A stretch of DNA of 64,000 nt from Chamaea fasciata (lineage: Eukaryota > Chordata > Aves > Passeriformes > Sylviidae), in contig JARCOQ010000005.1 in the NCBI GenBank assembly GCA_029207755.1, positions 50,929,563 to 50,993,562 on the forward strand, read 5' to 3'. A model generated the notes under the pieces. It was not told where the DNA came from. It did no database searches and was given only the letters and a program-made list of their open reading frames with translations. Both the position numbers and the translations under genes were made by a program. This document shows positions 1-13,898 of the stretch, one piece after another. How positions within the stretch are numbered: the stretch's first letter is position 1; each line of letters starts with the position of its first letter.

Positions 1-1911
1 GAAACCAAAGTTTAACCAGGTTGCTCATTCTGGTGACACATGATCAAGTGATTTGTTACACCTGAAGCATAATTAGCCCACGTGTTCACTCTTCTACCTT
101 GTGTGGACTAGGTAGCATAAACTTAATTGGTGCAATCTAGAGCTGGAAGCTAAAGGCAGTGAGCATGAATTCCAGTTCAGCTTACATGGATTATCCTCTT
201 TGGTCTCCCTTAGAAGCAGTATGAGTTGAAAATATATTTGCAGAGAAAAGTAACTTTTCTTTTGATAGATGTATTGAAAAATGCATGTCAGTGTGAAAGA
301 TGTCTTGAGCCACAAATCCTGTGCTCAGAAAGTTTTAACATTCTGGCTTTAGCTGGAAGAATTAGTTGAGTGCCAGAGATGATATGTTAGGCTTCTTGAT
401 TACCCTTCAGTAGTCTCTGAGGTGCCAGAGCAAGTTAAAACCTGAGCCTGGCTTAAGGACACTTGATTTGGCTTTCTTGATCCTGTTTAAAATGTATATG
501 TGTTTCTTTCCATACTAAAATACCTGGATTTCTCTATTGTTAAAGAAAATAAAAAAAAAAACAAACAAAACAAAACACAGACAAAGTCCTACTTGACTGC
601 AGACAAAACTCATCTTTCCCTGCCTTAAAGAGGAGCAGTCTTGCCGGGTGTGTGAAACATCATCTGACTTGTCTTTTACCATCAGGCCTGTCAGAACATT
701 CTAGTGGGGTGCAACTGCAATGGCAGGAGAGGGAGAAACACTTGAGAGGGTGTAGCTGAGCCATCTGTGGCAACGTTCTGATCTTTGTTCGGAGAAGTGA
801 GCGACATCTGCTCCTGACAGACGTGTTACTATCGCACGCTGACGGGAAATGGCCCTCCTGACAACAGGTACCTTTGTTGTGAAACAAGACAACACCTCCT
901 GCTTGATGAGACCCAAGCGACTGGAAAAAGGAAGTCTGCCTGCCAGAAGGTTGCTACAGACTTCCTGGGACAACTCTGCCTTTTCCTTACATCCAGAAAA
1001 TTTGACAAAGTTCAGTGAAATTGATTTTTTTAATAACTTTTTTGTTTTGTTTTGTTTTTACCTGTGGCCAGGAATTGGTGAATTTTAAGAATGTTCATTA
1101 TGGGCAGAACTAATTGAGCCAAGCATTGTTAAAAAGGGGACCTTATTTTGAATAACGTACAAAGATGTTGGATTCGGAGAGAAGGTTTGAGCTGTGATTC
1201 CAGAGGGGCTTCTGCAACCATATCCAAAAGGTCTCTATGGATTCTTCTGAGAACTGGCCATAATCAGAGGCGTTGGTTACAGTTTTTCTCCAGTAGCAGG
1301 GGTACTTGCAGCAAGACTGTGCTGTAAGTAGCTGTCTCTATTTGGACAGATGGTTCTATCTTCTTAAAGAAGTTTTAATTTCCCTAAGCTGAAGGCTCCT
1401 TGGATGGAAATCAAGGATTACTTGTAACTCTCTTACTTCCTTGCTTACTTGGAATAGTGACACTACGGAAAATCGGTTTACAATGATTAAGGCATCCTTT
1501 CTTAGATGTTTTCTTAGAATATCAACTGTTTTCTGCTTCACTGGGTTGGTGTCTTGTTCACAAGGGCCCTCACTTCTAGTACTATCTCTGCTCTTCCTAT
1601 CAGTCTTCTAAATTGCATTAGCTTCTGATAATCTCTCAGGGATTTTCCTGTTTGTTTTCTCACTGTGTGCTGCCTGTAGCCTGACTGTGGGAATATGGTC
1701 CTAGTTAAGTGAGATAGGAAGGAAACAAGGCAGGTATTCAATAGGCTGGGGTACCCCAACTTAGGGCCTTTCTTTTAAGCACCACTCAAAAAATTACATT
1801 GTCATGATGAAGATAACAAAAATATATGTGGGATGACATAAGAAGGCCAGAATATTTGTGTCAGATGTGAAGAAAAAAGAAAAATGCTGAAATGAGAAAT
1901 TGTCCTAGGTG

Positions 1912-2180
1912 AATCACAAAATCACTGAATGGTTTAGGTTGGAAGGGGCCGTAAAAATCATCCAATTCCACTCCTTGCCATAGGCAGGGACACCTTCCAC
2001 TATACCAGCTTGCTCCAAGCTCTGTCCCACCTGGCCATCCCAGGGATGGGGCAGCCATTGCTGCTCTGGAAAACCTGTGCCAGGGCCTCACCACCCTCAC
2101 AGGGAGGAATTTCCAAGAATATCTCATCTGAACCTCTTGATGAGAGCAGGAGGTTGCTGAGAAGGTCCAACACAGCACCT
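1912..2180 (-). mobile_element. CR1 LINE 3'-end fragment
   Basis: The reverse complement of the CR1 3' region: a GAATGGTTTAGGTTGGAAGG-type terminus, then the CCATCCCAGGGATGGGGCAG-type block and the GGGCCTCACCACCCTCACAG-type block. About 270 bp, 5'-truncated as usual. The end near 2180 is approximate. Confidence 0.85.
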
Positions 2181-4832
2181 CTCCTCACTGACTTGTCACT
2201 TGGAGAAGGAAGTTCTCATCAATGCGTTCCAGGAACCTCCTGCAAAACTTCCATCTTCAACTGATTGTACTGTTTGACACATCCATAAATTCAATATTCT
2301 TGGCATGAATTTCAGTCACTGAGACCAGCTGGCCCGAAATGGCTCACATTCATGCCAGAAAGCTTTCTTACCTTTCAAGACATCATGGCCGCAGGTAGGC
2401 TATCTGTTGGGAAAAGCCCTGGTTCCAGGCTAACGCCTTACTTGTGACCAATGACTTGTTCTTTTTTCTGGTAACCTTCTAGCTCAGTTCATTCTAGGAG
2501 TGCGAATTATTATTCTACTGTATTAATTTCCCAGATGTTCAGCTCTCTACGCTTGAGTGCCCTCTCACTGCAATGTTTGAAGAATCTCTGTCTTTGAGTA
2601 GTTTTAAATATTTGATGCATTTGTCTTGATTCATTCAGCTTCTGCCGTGTGTGACATCTAAGGATTTTTACCTCCCTTTACCCTTTTAATTAAGGTGCAC
2701 TTTGGTGGCCACGTTACTCCTGATCCTCTTCACGGTGACGTTCTCTGCTTTCTGCCTCAGGAGGACAGGGGGAGGAAGTGCAGAACACCCACCCTAGGCT
2801 GCCATTCCTTTGGAAGAGCTCTTTGAAGGGGCCCAAGTTCAGAGGACTGCATCTCTCGACTTGCCCAGATGTACTCCTAGGAGCTGAATGGCTCAGATGT
2901 TTTGTCCTTGAAGCAAAATCTGGAATTGAATCCCAGCATTGTGTTTAGTGCTGCCTTCCTCTGCGTCTGTGTGACAGCCAATATGCTCTCAAATGAGAAA
3001 GTAATTTTTTGGTAATTTCTTTAAATATCTTTCCATGTCCTTCTTGGTAATTTCTAACAACATCTCCTAAAAGTAGGAAGCTGTGTTTGACACAGCCCTT
3101 AGTCCTAGGTAGTGATCCTCAGGAACTCAGTGAACACTCCTGAAGTTCCCTGGAGTCCAGGCAAATCTGCCAGTGAAACTTTGAAAATCTGGGATTAAAG
3201 GCGATAGGTATGGGCAAGCAGATAAAGATCCCGTGTCTGGGTAACTTTATACTTACTCATACTTGCAAGTCCATACAGTGATTCTCAAAGCCAGTGGTAA
3301 TCAATTCAGCAAGGCAGGAACTGAGGAAGGGCACAGGGATCTGACTCCGGTTGTGACTGCTGGCATTCCTTGGCAGTTGACTCCTGTTGACCCGTGGCCT
3401 CATTGGGGCATAGTTAAGGAGAAGGATGGGATGGAAAACAGTCCAAGGAAATGTGTGGGAAGAAACATTTTCAGTGGTTCCTGTAGGAAAAGCTTCAAGT
3501 GTTGCCATTCTCCTGCCCTGCACTTACATTCTTCCCCATCAGACACTGATGCTGATCTCAAAGTACCACCCAGGAGCACCAGGAACATCTCTGATAAACA
3601 TCAGGAAACTCCTTGTTCTATCCCTGACTTGTCCACCCGCCTATAAGATGGCACTAGAGAACATGGAAAGCTTTTCCATGTCTCTCAAATCCCTCATGCT
3701 CCTGTCTACAGCATCTGACTCAGAAAGTGTTCCATATTCACTGCTGTGTACTTCAGTATTCTTGCTAGAAAACAGCAGGCTTGGTCAGCAGCCAATTTTC
3801 AAGGAAACTGGCTATTCAAAACCACATCCCAAATAGCTGGATGTGCATATTAGTCTTAGCTGACCTTTATTGAAACTTTCTGTCCCTCTCTTTGTTTCTG
3901 TAGCCTTCATCTTTAAATAATCAACTGTTTTGTTTACTAGATGTTGGTGGTGGGTCCTGTATTTCCACTACATTACCTCTACTCAGGGGAAAGTAATAGC
4001 TCTGGATTGAAGCATAAGCCGTTTGTTTTTCTGTAATGAGGAACGCTCTGCTGCCTGCTTTCCAGCTGATGAGATGAGTTATGCTTTATTTGCCTTGAGA
4101 AGAACTGTATTTAAAAGCAATTTTCTGAAGAGGAAATGAGGCAGAGAGTGCAAAAAGGGGGAAAAAAAGAGGCTCTATCCCAATTAAAGCTTCCTGATCT
4201 GCATTTTCACACATTTCTTGACAGAATAATCCTGGTGTTTATTGCTGGAAATCTACCAGGCTAAAGATTAATTGCTGGCTAATTACTTTGAAGCTGCCGA
4301 GTTATATCTCAAATTTGTTACAATGGCAATTCAAAAATAGTTGTGTACCTTCCTTCCATAGATGTATTGGAGGATTTTATCAAAAGCAAACACAAGTGAT
4401 AAACCCTTTCAGCAAGACTAAACTGCAGACATCAGGTGTTTTTTTAAGAATTGTTTTCATGACTTTGGTACCTTCAGTAGTTTAGATTTGTGATGATCAC
4501 TTATATATTTATGATGCTGTCATTGAAATCACTGAGGGATAGATGCACACCCTGCAGAGTGTTATTCTGTGTATTTATATATATAGGCTGTTCCCCTGCA
4601 TTTGTACACCAATGCTCTTTTCAGAAGAGGGATTTCAAACACCCTGCGTTTAAAATTGTTCCACACAGCCAGTGAACAGCTTTTTCTTTGAAGAAATTCT
4701 CACCCTGGTATTTTACCCCTTGGTCTCTCTTAAAATAAACTATATATTTCCTTCACAAGGAGAAATTCTTTCCTATATTCTCCTGAATCATGTTAAACAA
4801 TCACTTCCATTTCTTTATCTGAGAAGTGGAAG

Positions 4833-4890
<58 letters not shown>

Positions 4891-5100
4891 GTCTTTCTGT
4901 CTTTCTGTCTTTCTTTCTGTCTTTCTGTCTTTCTGTCTTTTCTTGTCTTTTCTTGTCTTTTCTTGTCTTTTCATGTCTTTTCTTGTCTTTTCTTGTCTTC
5001 TTTTTTCTTTTCTTTTTTCCCTTTGTTTTGTTTGTTTTGGTGGGTTTTTTTGTTTGTTGTGTTTTGGTTTCTTGGGGGGTTTTTTGGGTTTTTTTCTTTA
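4833..5100. repeat. CTTT microsatellite grading into GTCTTT and G/T-rich tract
   Basis: A perfect CTTT run from 4833 to about 4889, then CTTTCTGT-type and TCTTTTCTTG-type variants to about 5000, then a T/G-rich run. It is strand-asymmetric over about 270 bp and generates spurious Phe/Leu/Ser open frames. Confidence 0.95.
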
Positions 5101-7624
5101 ATTGTGCTCTCTCGAGCCTAATGTTCTCATTGGTTCATCATATATGAGTTCCATTTTGTGGAAATTCTCTGGATTTTCTCCATTTTAAAGATTGTTATAC
5201 AGTAATGCCTTGAAATGTTCATGTTGTAATGTAGGTTACCCATCCTTCTAGAGAAGCCTGATTTCCTGGCACCTATTAAACACACCTGAGGAAAAAAGGT
5301 TGCCTGTCTTGGCCACACTTAAAAACTTGATGCTTTTGAGGTCCGTCACCAGTGCCTGATGGAGTAGAGGGTGATCCAGGTGTGATGTCCAAAAAAGAAA
5401 GGACTGCCCAGACCTTTGAAAGGCTTTTACAATACCAGATTTGTGCACGTTCCTTTTTTAAAGTGGACCATGGCTTAGGTACTCTACTTTCCATTAGTTT
5501 GTATTTGCTTCACTGAAAATGCATCCTTGAGGAGGATGCGAAGCCATTGGCATTTTGCACAGTTCAACGGTTCCTTTATTTTTCAGCTGTGCTGTTCCTC
5601 AGATGTGCAATTTGCCCTTTCTTTGAGATTTTTGTATCTTTGTGGCATGGAAAAATTTCTGATTGAAGGATTGGTAGGCAGAAGGCTCTCTGAATTATTA
5701 CATGCTTTAAGGCAAGAGCAGGGAACACCAAGAGCTGCAGATGTCCTTTGGAAAGGGAGATCAGAGCTTAGCAGAGCAGCCAAAAGGAAAGTGTCCATCA
5801 GACACACTCAACTAAAATGTTGGGAGAAATTCCAGATGTCCTGTTTTCACGTTTTTGACAATTTGTAGTGAAAACACAGAGATTTCATTAATATTATGAA
5901 TGGGAATTGCCTGATTATAAAATGAGAAATAAGAAAATCTCCCCTCTGTTGAGAGGCAGCATAGTCCATGCTGAACTTACATCCTATTTTGAGGTTAAAA
6001 GTGAGAATAGCAGCATTAGGATGCTCAAAAAGACACTGAAATCAGGGTAACATTATTGCTGATTTCACTCAGTTTCATTAATATTGGACAACTCGAAGTC
6101 AAAGGCCTTTCCTTTCCCTTCACTGTAATTTCGTGGCAATTCCTGTGTCCCTTCAGAAGTGCTGCTGACCTGGCCAGTCTTTTCAACAGTACATCAGGCC
6201 AGTCCACTGACTGTGTTTTATATTGGCAGATGGCTTCTAAAAAGACAAGACAGGACAATCCTTAGGTCTCACACAGTTACTGGGGATTTATTATTTGTGC
6301 TCTTGGTGAGTTCATCAGAATTTAGAGATGCAATTACAGTTTACCTTCAGACTAAGCATCATCTTTATGTTAAGTACTCCTTGAACTGCAGGAAGCAGTA
6401 TAAAATAAGCTGCATTTCTTTTGCCTTTAAATCTCACCTCATTTCCCTGTAAAGCACTGACAAGTCTGAACCCTTCAGCTTCCATAAAAGAAGCAGCAGA
6501 CTTTGATTAAACAGCTGCTCCCGTTATCTGATTTAATGGTGACAATGTACTGAATGTTCCTGTGGTGCAGAAGGTTTCCAAAGCAGTGTGCTGACTTGTG
6601 CACTTGCATTTGGAAATTGCCTTCATCCTTCAGAGGAATGCAGTGAATCATTGGAGGGCATGAAAAGCTGCAGCAGCTGAGTGGCACGTGGTAGCAGCAG
6701 GCACAGAAACCGAAGGGGATATTATCTGCAGTGGGAATGTCAGGAGGAGATGTAGGAAGGATTTAGCTGTCCGAGGCTGGCACTGCAGAAATACTACTCT
6801 TACTTTATATGCCGTGACCGAAATGGAGAAAGGGCTGATTCATTCTTTCTCTGTCTTTGCATTATTTATGCTAAACAAGTAGCGAATAACTCTCATTTCG
6901 TGGCATTTTGCACCCCCTTTGCAACAGAACAAACAAATGCAAAATAATATTCCTGAGAGTCACACAAGATAGATTTGGTCTCACGTGTAGCGAGAAATCT
7001 TTCCATTTTGTGTCCTATCAGGTTTTTCTGTCATCTCTCAGGAGATGATGCATATTTGGAGAACCAGTGTAGCATCTTGTTAGAAAACAAGCTTTTTGTA
7101 GACATTAAGGCTGTTGGTGCCTGGAAATTTGGCTCCTACAACCAGCACCTTTGCCCATGAATAACTCTCTCTAGAGATCTCTTTTCTGGCCTAGCGACAC
7201 TGATGAAAGGTGTGTACACTCAGGTGCAGCTGAGAACAGTGAAATGGCTTTGTCTTGTCCTAACTCAGACTAAAGTTTCATGTTTATGAAGGATGTGCAG
7301 CTGTGTGGCAATTTAAAATAAGTACAGAGTGTGGTGCATAATGACCTCTTTATCCCTAAGAACCTCAAGGTTTATCTAGATTTGCTTGTCAGATAAGTGG
7401 AAAGATGATAATCCCTTAGTCAAATAAACAAAAAAATACTTCTATTAAGATCGATTTAATCTTTCAAGTGTCTTTTAGTGTGTTTAATTTATGTCACGCA
7501 ATTTCTGCTTGTTCACAAGCACTGGGCACATCAAAGACAGAAGAAAACAAGAGGCCATGATAGTACAGATATTTCCAAACCCAGTGTTATTGGTGTGTAG
7601 GCTACAGAGGAGGGGAAACACCCC

Positions 7625-7800
7625 AAAACCACAGAGCTACTGAAAAGTCAGCTGGTCCATCCTCCTGCCCCAAGGCAGGTTCAGTTGTTCCCTGCCTTTC
7701 CTGGCACTGCTTATGTAGACAGCTCTTAAAGGTGTCCAAAGGTGGTGTGATTCATCCTGTGTATCCCTGAGTAATCTCTCTCTGTATTAGGTGTTCCTGT
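7625..7800. repeat. Possible old CR1-like fragment
   Basis: Diverged stretch with CR1-like phrases (a CAGCTGGTCCATCCTCCTGC-type opening and a later GGTGTCCAAAGGTGG-like block). Similarity is weak and I cannot set its limits. Confidence 0.25.
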
Positions 7801-7925
7801 CAGTAGACTTGTTACCTTGGAGGTGTGATTATCCTTTGGAATCTAGATTATACCTCTTTAGATCCCACAGTCTATTCATTGATTCTTTCTACCTCTCGTG
7901 ATGTTGCTTTGCTCCACCCCGTCGT

Positions 7926-7954
7926 CCCCCCCCCCCCCCCCCCCAAAAAAAAAA
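7926..7954. repeat. C19-A10 homopolymer pair
   Basis: Nineteen C followed by ten A. Likely length-variable. Confidence 0.9.
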
Positions 7955-8697
7955 GGATCTTTTTGTACTTAACAGTTTCTATTAATTCAGTTGAAGTGGC
8001 TCAAATATAATAATGCAGAAATGTGTCTTGGAAAGAGCTGTGGATCATACTTGTAGGGAAGAAAGGGATGGAAGATGGCTTGAGCGGCCAACCAGCTGCA
8101 CACATGTTCAGTCTTGCAGAGCTGCTGGTGGCACTCAGCAGCTTCAGCAGCAGGGATTATTGAGATGACACATCCTTCCATCCCAAAAGCAGGTCCCCAC
8201 TGGACTCCTCTGACATGAACTAAGAGTGACAGTAGAGGAGGAGGAGGAGGAGGGGCAAGACTGTGCCTATTTCCCCTCTCTGCAAGTCCTTTGTAGTCTA
8301 GCCTGAGTCTAAAGCTGCACAGGCTTTCCCACTCCATACTCTGCTCTCCTCCTTTTTAGCTCCTGTTTTGGTCCTACGGGCAGCCCTCGAGGTGAAGCGG
8401 CAAGTGGTTGCAGGAGATGTGGACGCAGAGGAATTTTGCTGGCTGTCTGAGGAAATGAGTGGTGGCAGAGAAGATTCATTAATCTCTTCAGAGCAATGCA
8501 TTACCCCCTGTATTTTTGTTCTGTTTCCCTTGGGAGGGAGCAAGTGAATGGACTATTTTATCATCTCACCTGTGTCCCCCAGACAGGAATTCTCTTTTGT
8601 GCCGGTTGCATTGATTGATGTAATCAGACTGGCTGCTAATCAAAGCGATCTCAGCAGCCTAATTATGTACCTGATCTCTCTCTGTTTGTGCTTCAAG

Positions 8698-8873
8698 GTC
8701 TTTGACAGGGTCCGAGAAGATTGCCCTAATTTCCACGAGAAGATTAAGCCTATTAATGCTGAACTCACTCAGCCCAAGCTGGCCATCAGTGCTGAAGACG
8801 AGGAGGAGCTTCTGACCCGGGTCAATGTTGTCTTCCACTGTGCAGCCACAGTTCGCTTTGATGAACCCCTCAA
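8698..8873 (+). CDS. FAR2: FAR exon, visible exon 1 (Rossmann domain)
   Basis: 176 nt, phase 0 in and 2 out. Acceptor is a pyrimidine run ending in AAG; donor is GTATGT. Encodes [16 protein letters not shown] through [13 protein letters not shown]. The FHCAATVRF segment matches the NADP-domain core of FAR1 and FAR2. Human FAR proteins have an exon border just before the matching LFDRL/LFEKV, which supports this start. Confidence 0.93.
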
Positions 8874-11800
8874 GTATGTCCTGCTTTTCTGTGTTTGCTG
8901 AGTGTGATCCAGGGTGCACCATGGCACTGCCCAGAGCATCCCTGGTACGGCTGCAGTGCTAATTCCCCACTTCCATGTTCGTGCTCCCCTTGGTTCCCCT
9001 CTGAACATGCAGAGGATGTGCTCTGAAAACGCCATGTGTGTGCATGTGTGTGCATGTCAAAAGAGAGCTGTCTTGGCACAGTCCCATGGGAACAGAAGGA
9101 AGAACTGCAGGATTGGGTTGTAATACTGTAAGGGAGTTAACTATGACCTAAAATTGGGGTGGGGAAATGTGTGGTTTAGGCCATCAGGGAGATGTTTTGG
9201 CAGAGCTGGAGACAGCTTGAAGTGAAACTGTTGTGTCTGTCTCTAAAGCTGGTGTTATTGATGGCCTTTCTTTGAGTATCTGGAGAGGGAAATGAGCTGT
9301 GGTTTGAGAAAACAGCCCATCACAACCTCTAAAATACCCAGCTCTCACTGTAATTAACTGTTTACAAAAAGTGCTTGGTTTCTGAAGGAGTTCCCTTGGA
9401 AGTGCCTGTCCAGGCAGGCTTTTCCATTAAGAAAAACCAGCAGAAATAAGCCACTTAAACAAGATTAGATGTGTAAATGCTTCTGTGGAGATTATCCATT
9501 TCAACATACTGAGGTAGATGATCTTCATTGCCAGATCCTCATAGTTCCTTTGAAAAACACTAGAGCTGTGATAGTAGAAAACACAATTTATAATATCAAT
9601 CTTTATTTGCTCATAGGCTAAAGAGGTATCCACTATGTCCACCATAAATACTTGCTTTTTAGAACAACTAATTAGAGAAACACCAGAAAGAAAGCAGCTC
9701 TTGATGTGAACTTGAGTCAGTATTAAGTAGCTACAAATATTCTTAAATCAATGAACAAATGAACCCACTTTAAAAATAAGTCTCAGTAGCATGAAACATC
9801 AAAGGGAAACCACATTTTTAATAGGGAGGATAGCTAGAAAGACATTAAAAGCTTCAAAGGTCATCAGCTTGCATGCAGTGTAGGTACTATTTAAAGATTG
9901 TATGTGATCTGTCAAAATCTCTTTAACAGAACAAGGAAAATTATGATTAGAAGGCAAAATATGAGAAGTTCTTCAACTCAATTTATTCCTGACTGAATAA
10001 TAAAATATATCAGATGAGTAAAAGTTTTAGCAAGTTAAATGTGAAAGCACAATATTGCTGCTCAAGAATTTCGAGCAGCAACTTGATGATGACACAAATA
10101 AAATTATTTTTTCAATATGGCAGAAGCTCCAAGATTACAACAGAATATGTAAAGCCAGTAGATATGGAAGGGGCAAAAGCATTGCTGTGAAGATACTGGA
10201 GACATTAAATGAATTACTGGCCTCAACATGCAGTACATTTAGGGAATTCTCCAGGTGGAACTCTTGAGGGCAGAAATCTCGGAAATTGTGTTATATTGAA
10301 ATATTAATAGATGCTGTTCTAATCGAAATAGAAAAAAAAATAAAGAATGAGAAGAGAAATAACGAACTGCCAGGGTTAGATGATATTCCCTTTGAAGGCT
10401 AAAGGAACTCTGAGCAACTCAGCAGAAATCTGTGCTAGGCCCATATTATGACCACAGTTCTGTTCACCACTTCTCAGAAGGGATGCAGTCAAACAGAAAT
10501 GTGCATGGAAAAGTAAGTTTTGTCTGAAGGGTAGCTCGAGTAGAAATATTCGTCCTGCTAGATGAGCAGGAGAAAATAGAAATCTACAGAAAGTGGTTTT
10601 CTTTAATAGCATTATGTAAAAAGAAAAGTATCTCTAGCTTTAGATACAGTCATCCAAATATTGATTGTACTCTTTAGCTGATGTTTTCATTCCTTTGGAC
10701 TTTTTACATTTTCTCTTCATCATAATTAAGGTTTTTTAGTGTACACTATGCTTGATGGCATAATTCCTAACATTGTACGTGTCTTTGAAAGCTTCTGCTC
10801 CTGGGATGAGCAGATTGCATATTCCTGAGCTTTCTCCCTTTTGTGCAGGAAAGTGTCTCTATTCCAGTACAAAGCATGCAACAGAGTCTGCTGGCTGAGA
10901 TCTGTTGCAGATTGTCTCTAGGACAACATCTAGCTATGCTGAGTGCTTGAAGGTCAGCCTTGCTAACCAGGACATTCTTTCTCTTAAGCTTATCAGTTCT
11001 CATCTCCATTCGTTGGGAACTTAAGCTGTTATCTCTAATTGTGTCTTCTTTGGTTATGAGTAGTTTCAAACTGAATGAGAGTGGGTTTAGATGAGATATT
11101 AGGTCGAAATTCCTTACTGTAAGGGTCCTGAGGGCCTGACACAGGTTTCCCAGAGCAGCTGTGGATGCCCCATCCCTGGAAGTGTTCAGGGCCAGGTTGG
11201 ATGGCGCTCTGAGCAACTTGGTCTGGTGGAAGGTGTCCCTCCCCATGGCAGGGAGTGGGACTGGATGATCTTTAAGGTCCCTTCCAAGCCAGGCCATTCT
11301 ATGACACTATGAATCTGTTTTTTCCTGGGCCCAAGGACCCTTTCCTGCTTTCTGAAACTGTGTGTTCATCTGGTTTAGCAGTGGTCCCTCCAGAGAACAA
11401 TGTGTACTGTAGGAGCCACAGTGCCTCAGGGGTTAGAAATACATGTTCCAGGGAGGGGTGGCCAACATGTCACATTTAGAGATGTTTGTGAAGTCTTACT
11501 TGTGACCCTTCAAATTGAGTAAAAATATTTGAGAGACATTCAGTGCCCAGAACAGCGAATCCAACAGTGTTGCTTTCAAAACTGGTTTCACACTTGCATT
11601 TCACTGACACTTTTCTGCTCCACCATGTCCCCTGTTCTTCCCTGACTTCCCTTTCCATGATGAGGTTTGGATAAGGCTCAGCCTTTATACATTCTTCCCA
11701 GTGAAATACTTTTTGCTTGTTTCCCCTGTGTTCCTTAGACATGCCCTGCAGCTGAATGTGATGGGCACACAGCGGCTCCTCGAGCTGGCCCGGCAGATGC

Positions 11801-13846
11801 GGAACCTCGAGGCCTTCATCCACATCTCCACTGCCTATGCAAACTGCATCCGGAAATGCATTGAGGAGATCATCTACCCTCCCCCAGCCGAGCCCCAGAA
11901 GCTCTTCGATTTAGTAGAGTAAGTAGGAACTGCATTGCCTCTTCCAGTGCTGGCTTCCCTTCATCCTGCAGCAAACCTGGGAGCTGCACACAGAACTGGT
12001 TGGGTTTGTGTTCAGAGGTGCTGTTACTGTGTGGGAACTGACAGTGATCAGTTTGGATTCTTAGGCTCCAAATCAGATGGATTCTTAGGTTCCAGGCAGT
12101 GGCTTGAAGCCTGTGGGAAAGCCAAGAACAGAACTCTCCCAATCTGGCCTGGGAAATCCTAAGGAGGAACCGAAAACAATCCTTGTAGATACAGTCCTCC
12201 TCAGCTGGTGTTTTTCCAACTTGTTTACTGGTAGAGATGTTTACAAAAAGGTGGTACCCTAAAGGACCAATCCTATTCATTGTACCGAAACACTGTATAA
12301 AAGAATCTGTCTTTCAGTAAACTTTGCTATAATGCCCTCCTAAGAAATTGGAGTTCCACGTATCATTACTCAGCCATCCTGAATCGTACCGATAGTTACT
12401 GCTGTTTCTTTGTGGGTTTTTTTAAGAGTCTGATTTAATGAGAGTCCATTATTGAGTTCTGCAGGAGTGTATTTTCCAGGAGCGAAGCTGCTGCTTTCTG
12501 TAACACTCACCTCTGCTGCTGCCTTAGTAAGAACTGATTTTTTTCATATACCTTATTTCTTTTTTCTTTTCCACTTCCCAACGTTGTTTCCACTTCTTTC
12601 AGAAATCCTGTGGTATTTAACTGGATTTACATGGGGATGAGTGAGAAACAAGCTTTTTTAGACAGTTCAGTGTGAATCATTTAGGTTGGAAAAGACCTCT
12701 AAGATCACCAAGTCCAAGTTTTGACTGGTCACCACCTTGTCATCTAAACCAGAGCACAGAGTGCCACATACTGTTGGGTTTTGAATATTTACAAGATTGA
12801 TGACTCCACCATGTCCTTGGGCAGCCCCTTCCAATGCCTGGCTACCTTTTCAGTGAAGAAAATGTTCCTGATTTCCACCTGAACCTCTCTTGGCACAGCA
12901 TGAGGCTGTGTCCTCTCAACCTGGACAGGAATACAGGGCTTTGATGAAACAACAAAAAAAGCTCGGTTAACTGAATTTACCAAAATAAAGAATAATTAGA
13001 AAGAATAACAAAGTCAGCTGATGAAGGCCCCAGGAGACAATCTCCTTAAAAGAATTTTCCCACAACTGTTAATGTGTTTTCATTAATTTTCTAGTGGGTG
13101 ATATAAGAAACTGATCTGTGATCTATTAACAGATGGATTAACAGATTTTATACCAAAGAGCAGGTATAAAATCTCTATTCATCTTGATTTAGGGTAATGG
13201 AAGATGAAATTAATTAATGCCCACTAAGAGAACTGGTGATTTTTAATTTTTTTTTTAATTTTTTTTAATAAAAAAGTGTGTCTTAAGAATTAATTTCACT
13301 GTCTAAGCACTACTCCAGAAAAGTTAGTACAAACTAGTTTTTCTATTTGAACTTCTCTAGTAGCCCATATTCTTGGATATGTTTACTTCCAGCTAGTAGT
13401 CATCAATCATTTATCATTTATTCAGTAAGTGGAGCATGATAAAAGCTTGAGAGCTGTCTTATTGCATCAGAGCAATGGGCTCCCTGGCCCAGTATCTTGC
13501 CCTCAAGAGTGTCATTGAGAGATGCTTTTTAGGGTAACTACACCAGCCTGAATACTGCTTTCTGTTTCCCTCACAGAAACCTGAAGAGTCTCAGTCTTTT
13601 TACTGTCTACTTATGTGCTGATGGATCTGTCCTTGTGCTGATATTAGTTGTCCTTCCTCTCTCCCTTTACTCCTTCCCTGAGGTGTGGGAGTCAGACAGA
13701 ACTTCATGCAGTATTCCAGGTGTGGTCACTCAAAGTTTTATTTAAATAACTTCAAAATTACAGCACTGGTCTCATTCTCAGTACCTGATGATGGCCAGCA
13801 TTTCACTGAGATATATCTAGATGGATAAATAGATAATAGATAGATG

Positions 13847-13898
<52 letters not shown>

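Larger units (their letters stand above)
1..8697 (+). other. Intron of the FAR gene (5' part of window)
   Basis: Presumed intron before the first visible FAR exon, since the start codon and the glycine-rich NADPH motif of this family are not found here on the + strand. It contains one clear CR1 fragment, one weak CR1-like stretch and two simple-sequence tracts, listed separately. Short open frames here show no family motif. A non-coding first exon or promoter inside this stretch cannot be excluded, but I see no CpG-rich segment. Confidence 0.6.
8874..11738 (+). other. FAR intron after visible exon 1
   Basis: Contains AT-rich unique sequence, a weakly preserved old LINE-like stretch near 10.4-10.6 kb, and a CR1 fragment at 11068-11313. 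Nothing else recognised. Confidence 0.7.

Noticed and set aside
4672..5121. Open frame of 149 codons rich in Phe, Leu and Ser
   Set aside because: It is a translation of the CTTT/GTCTTT microsatellite; several frames of the tract are open for the same reason.
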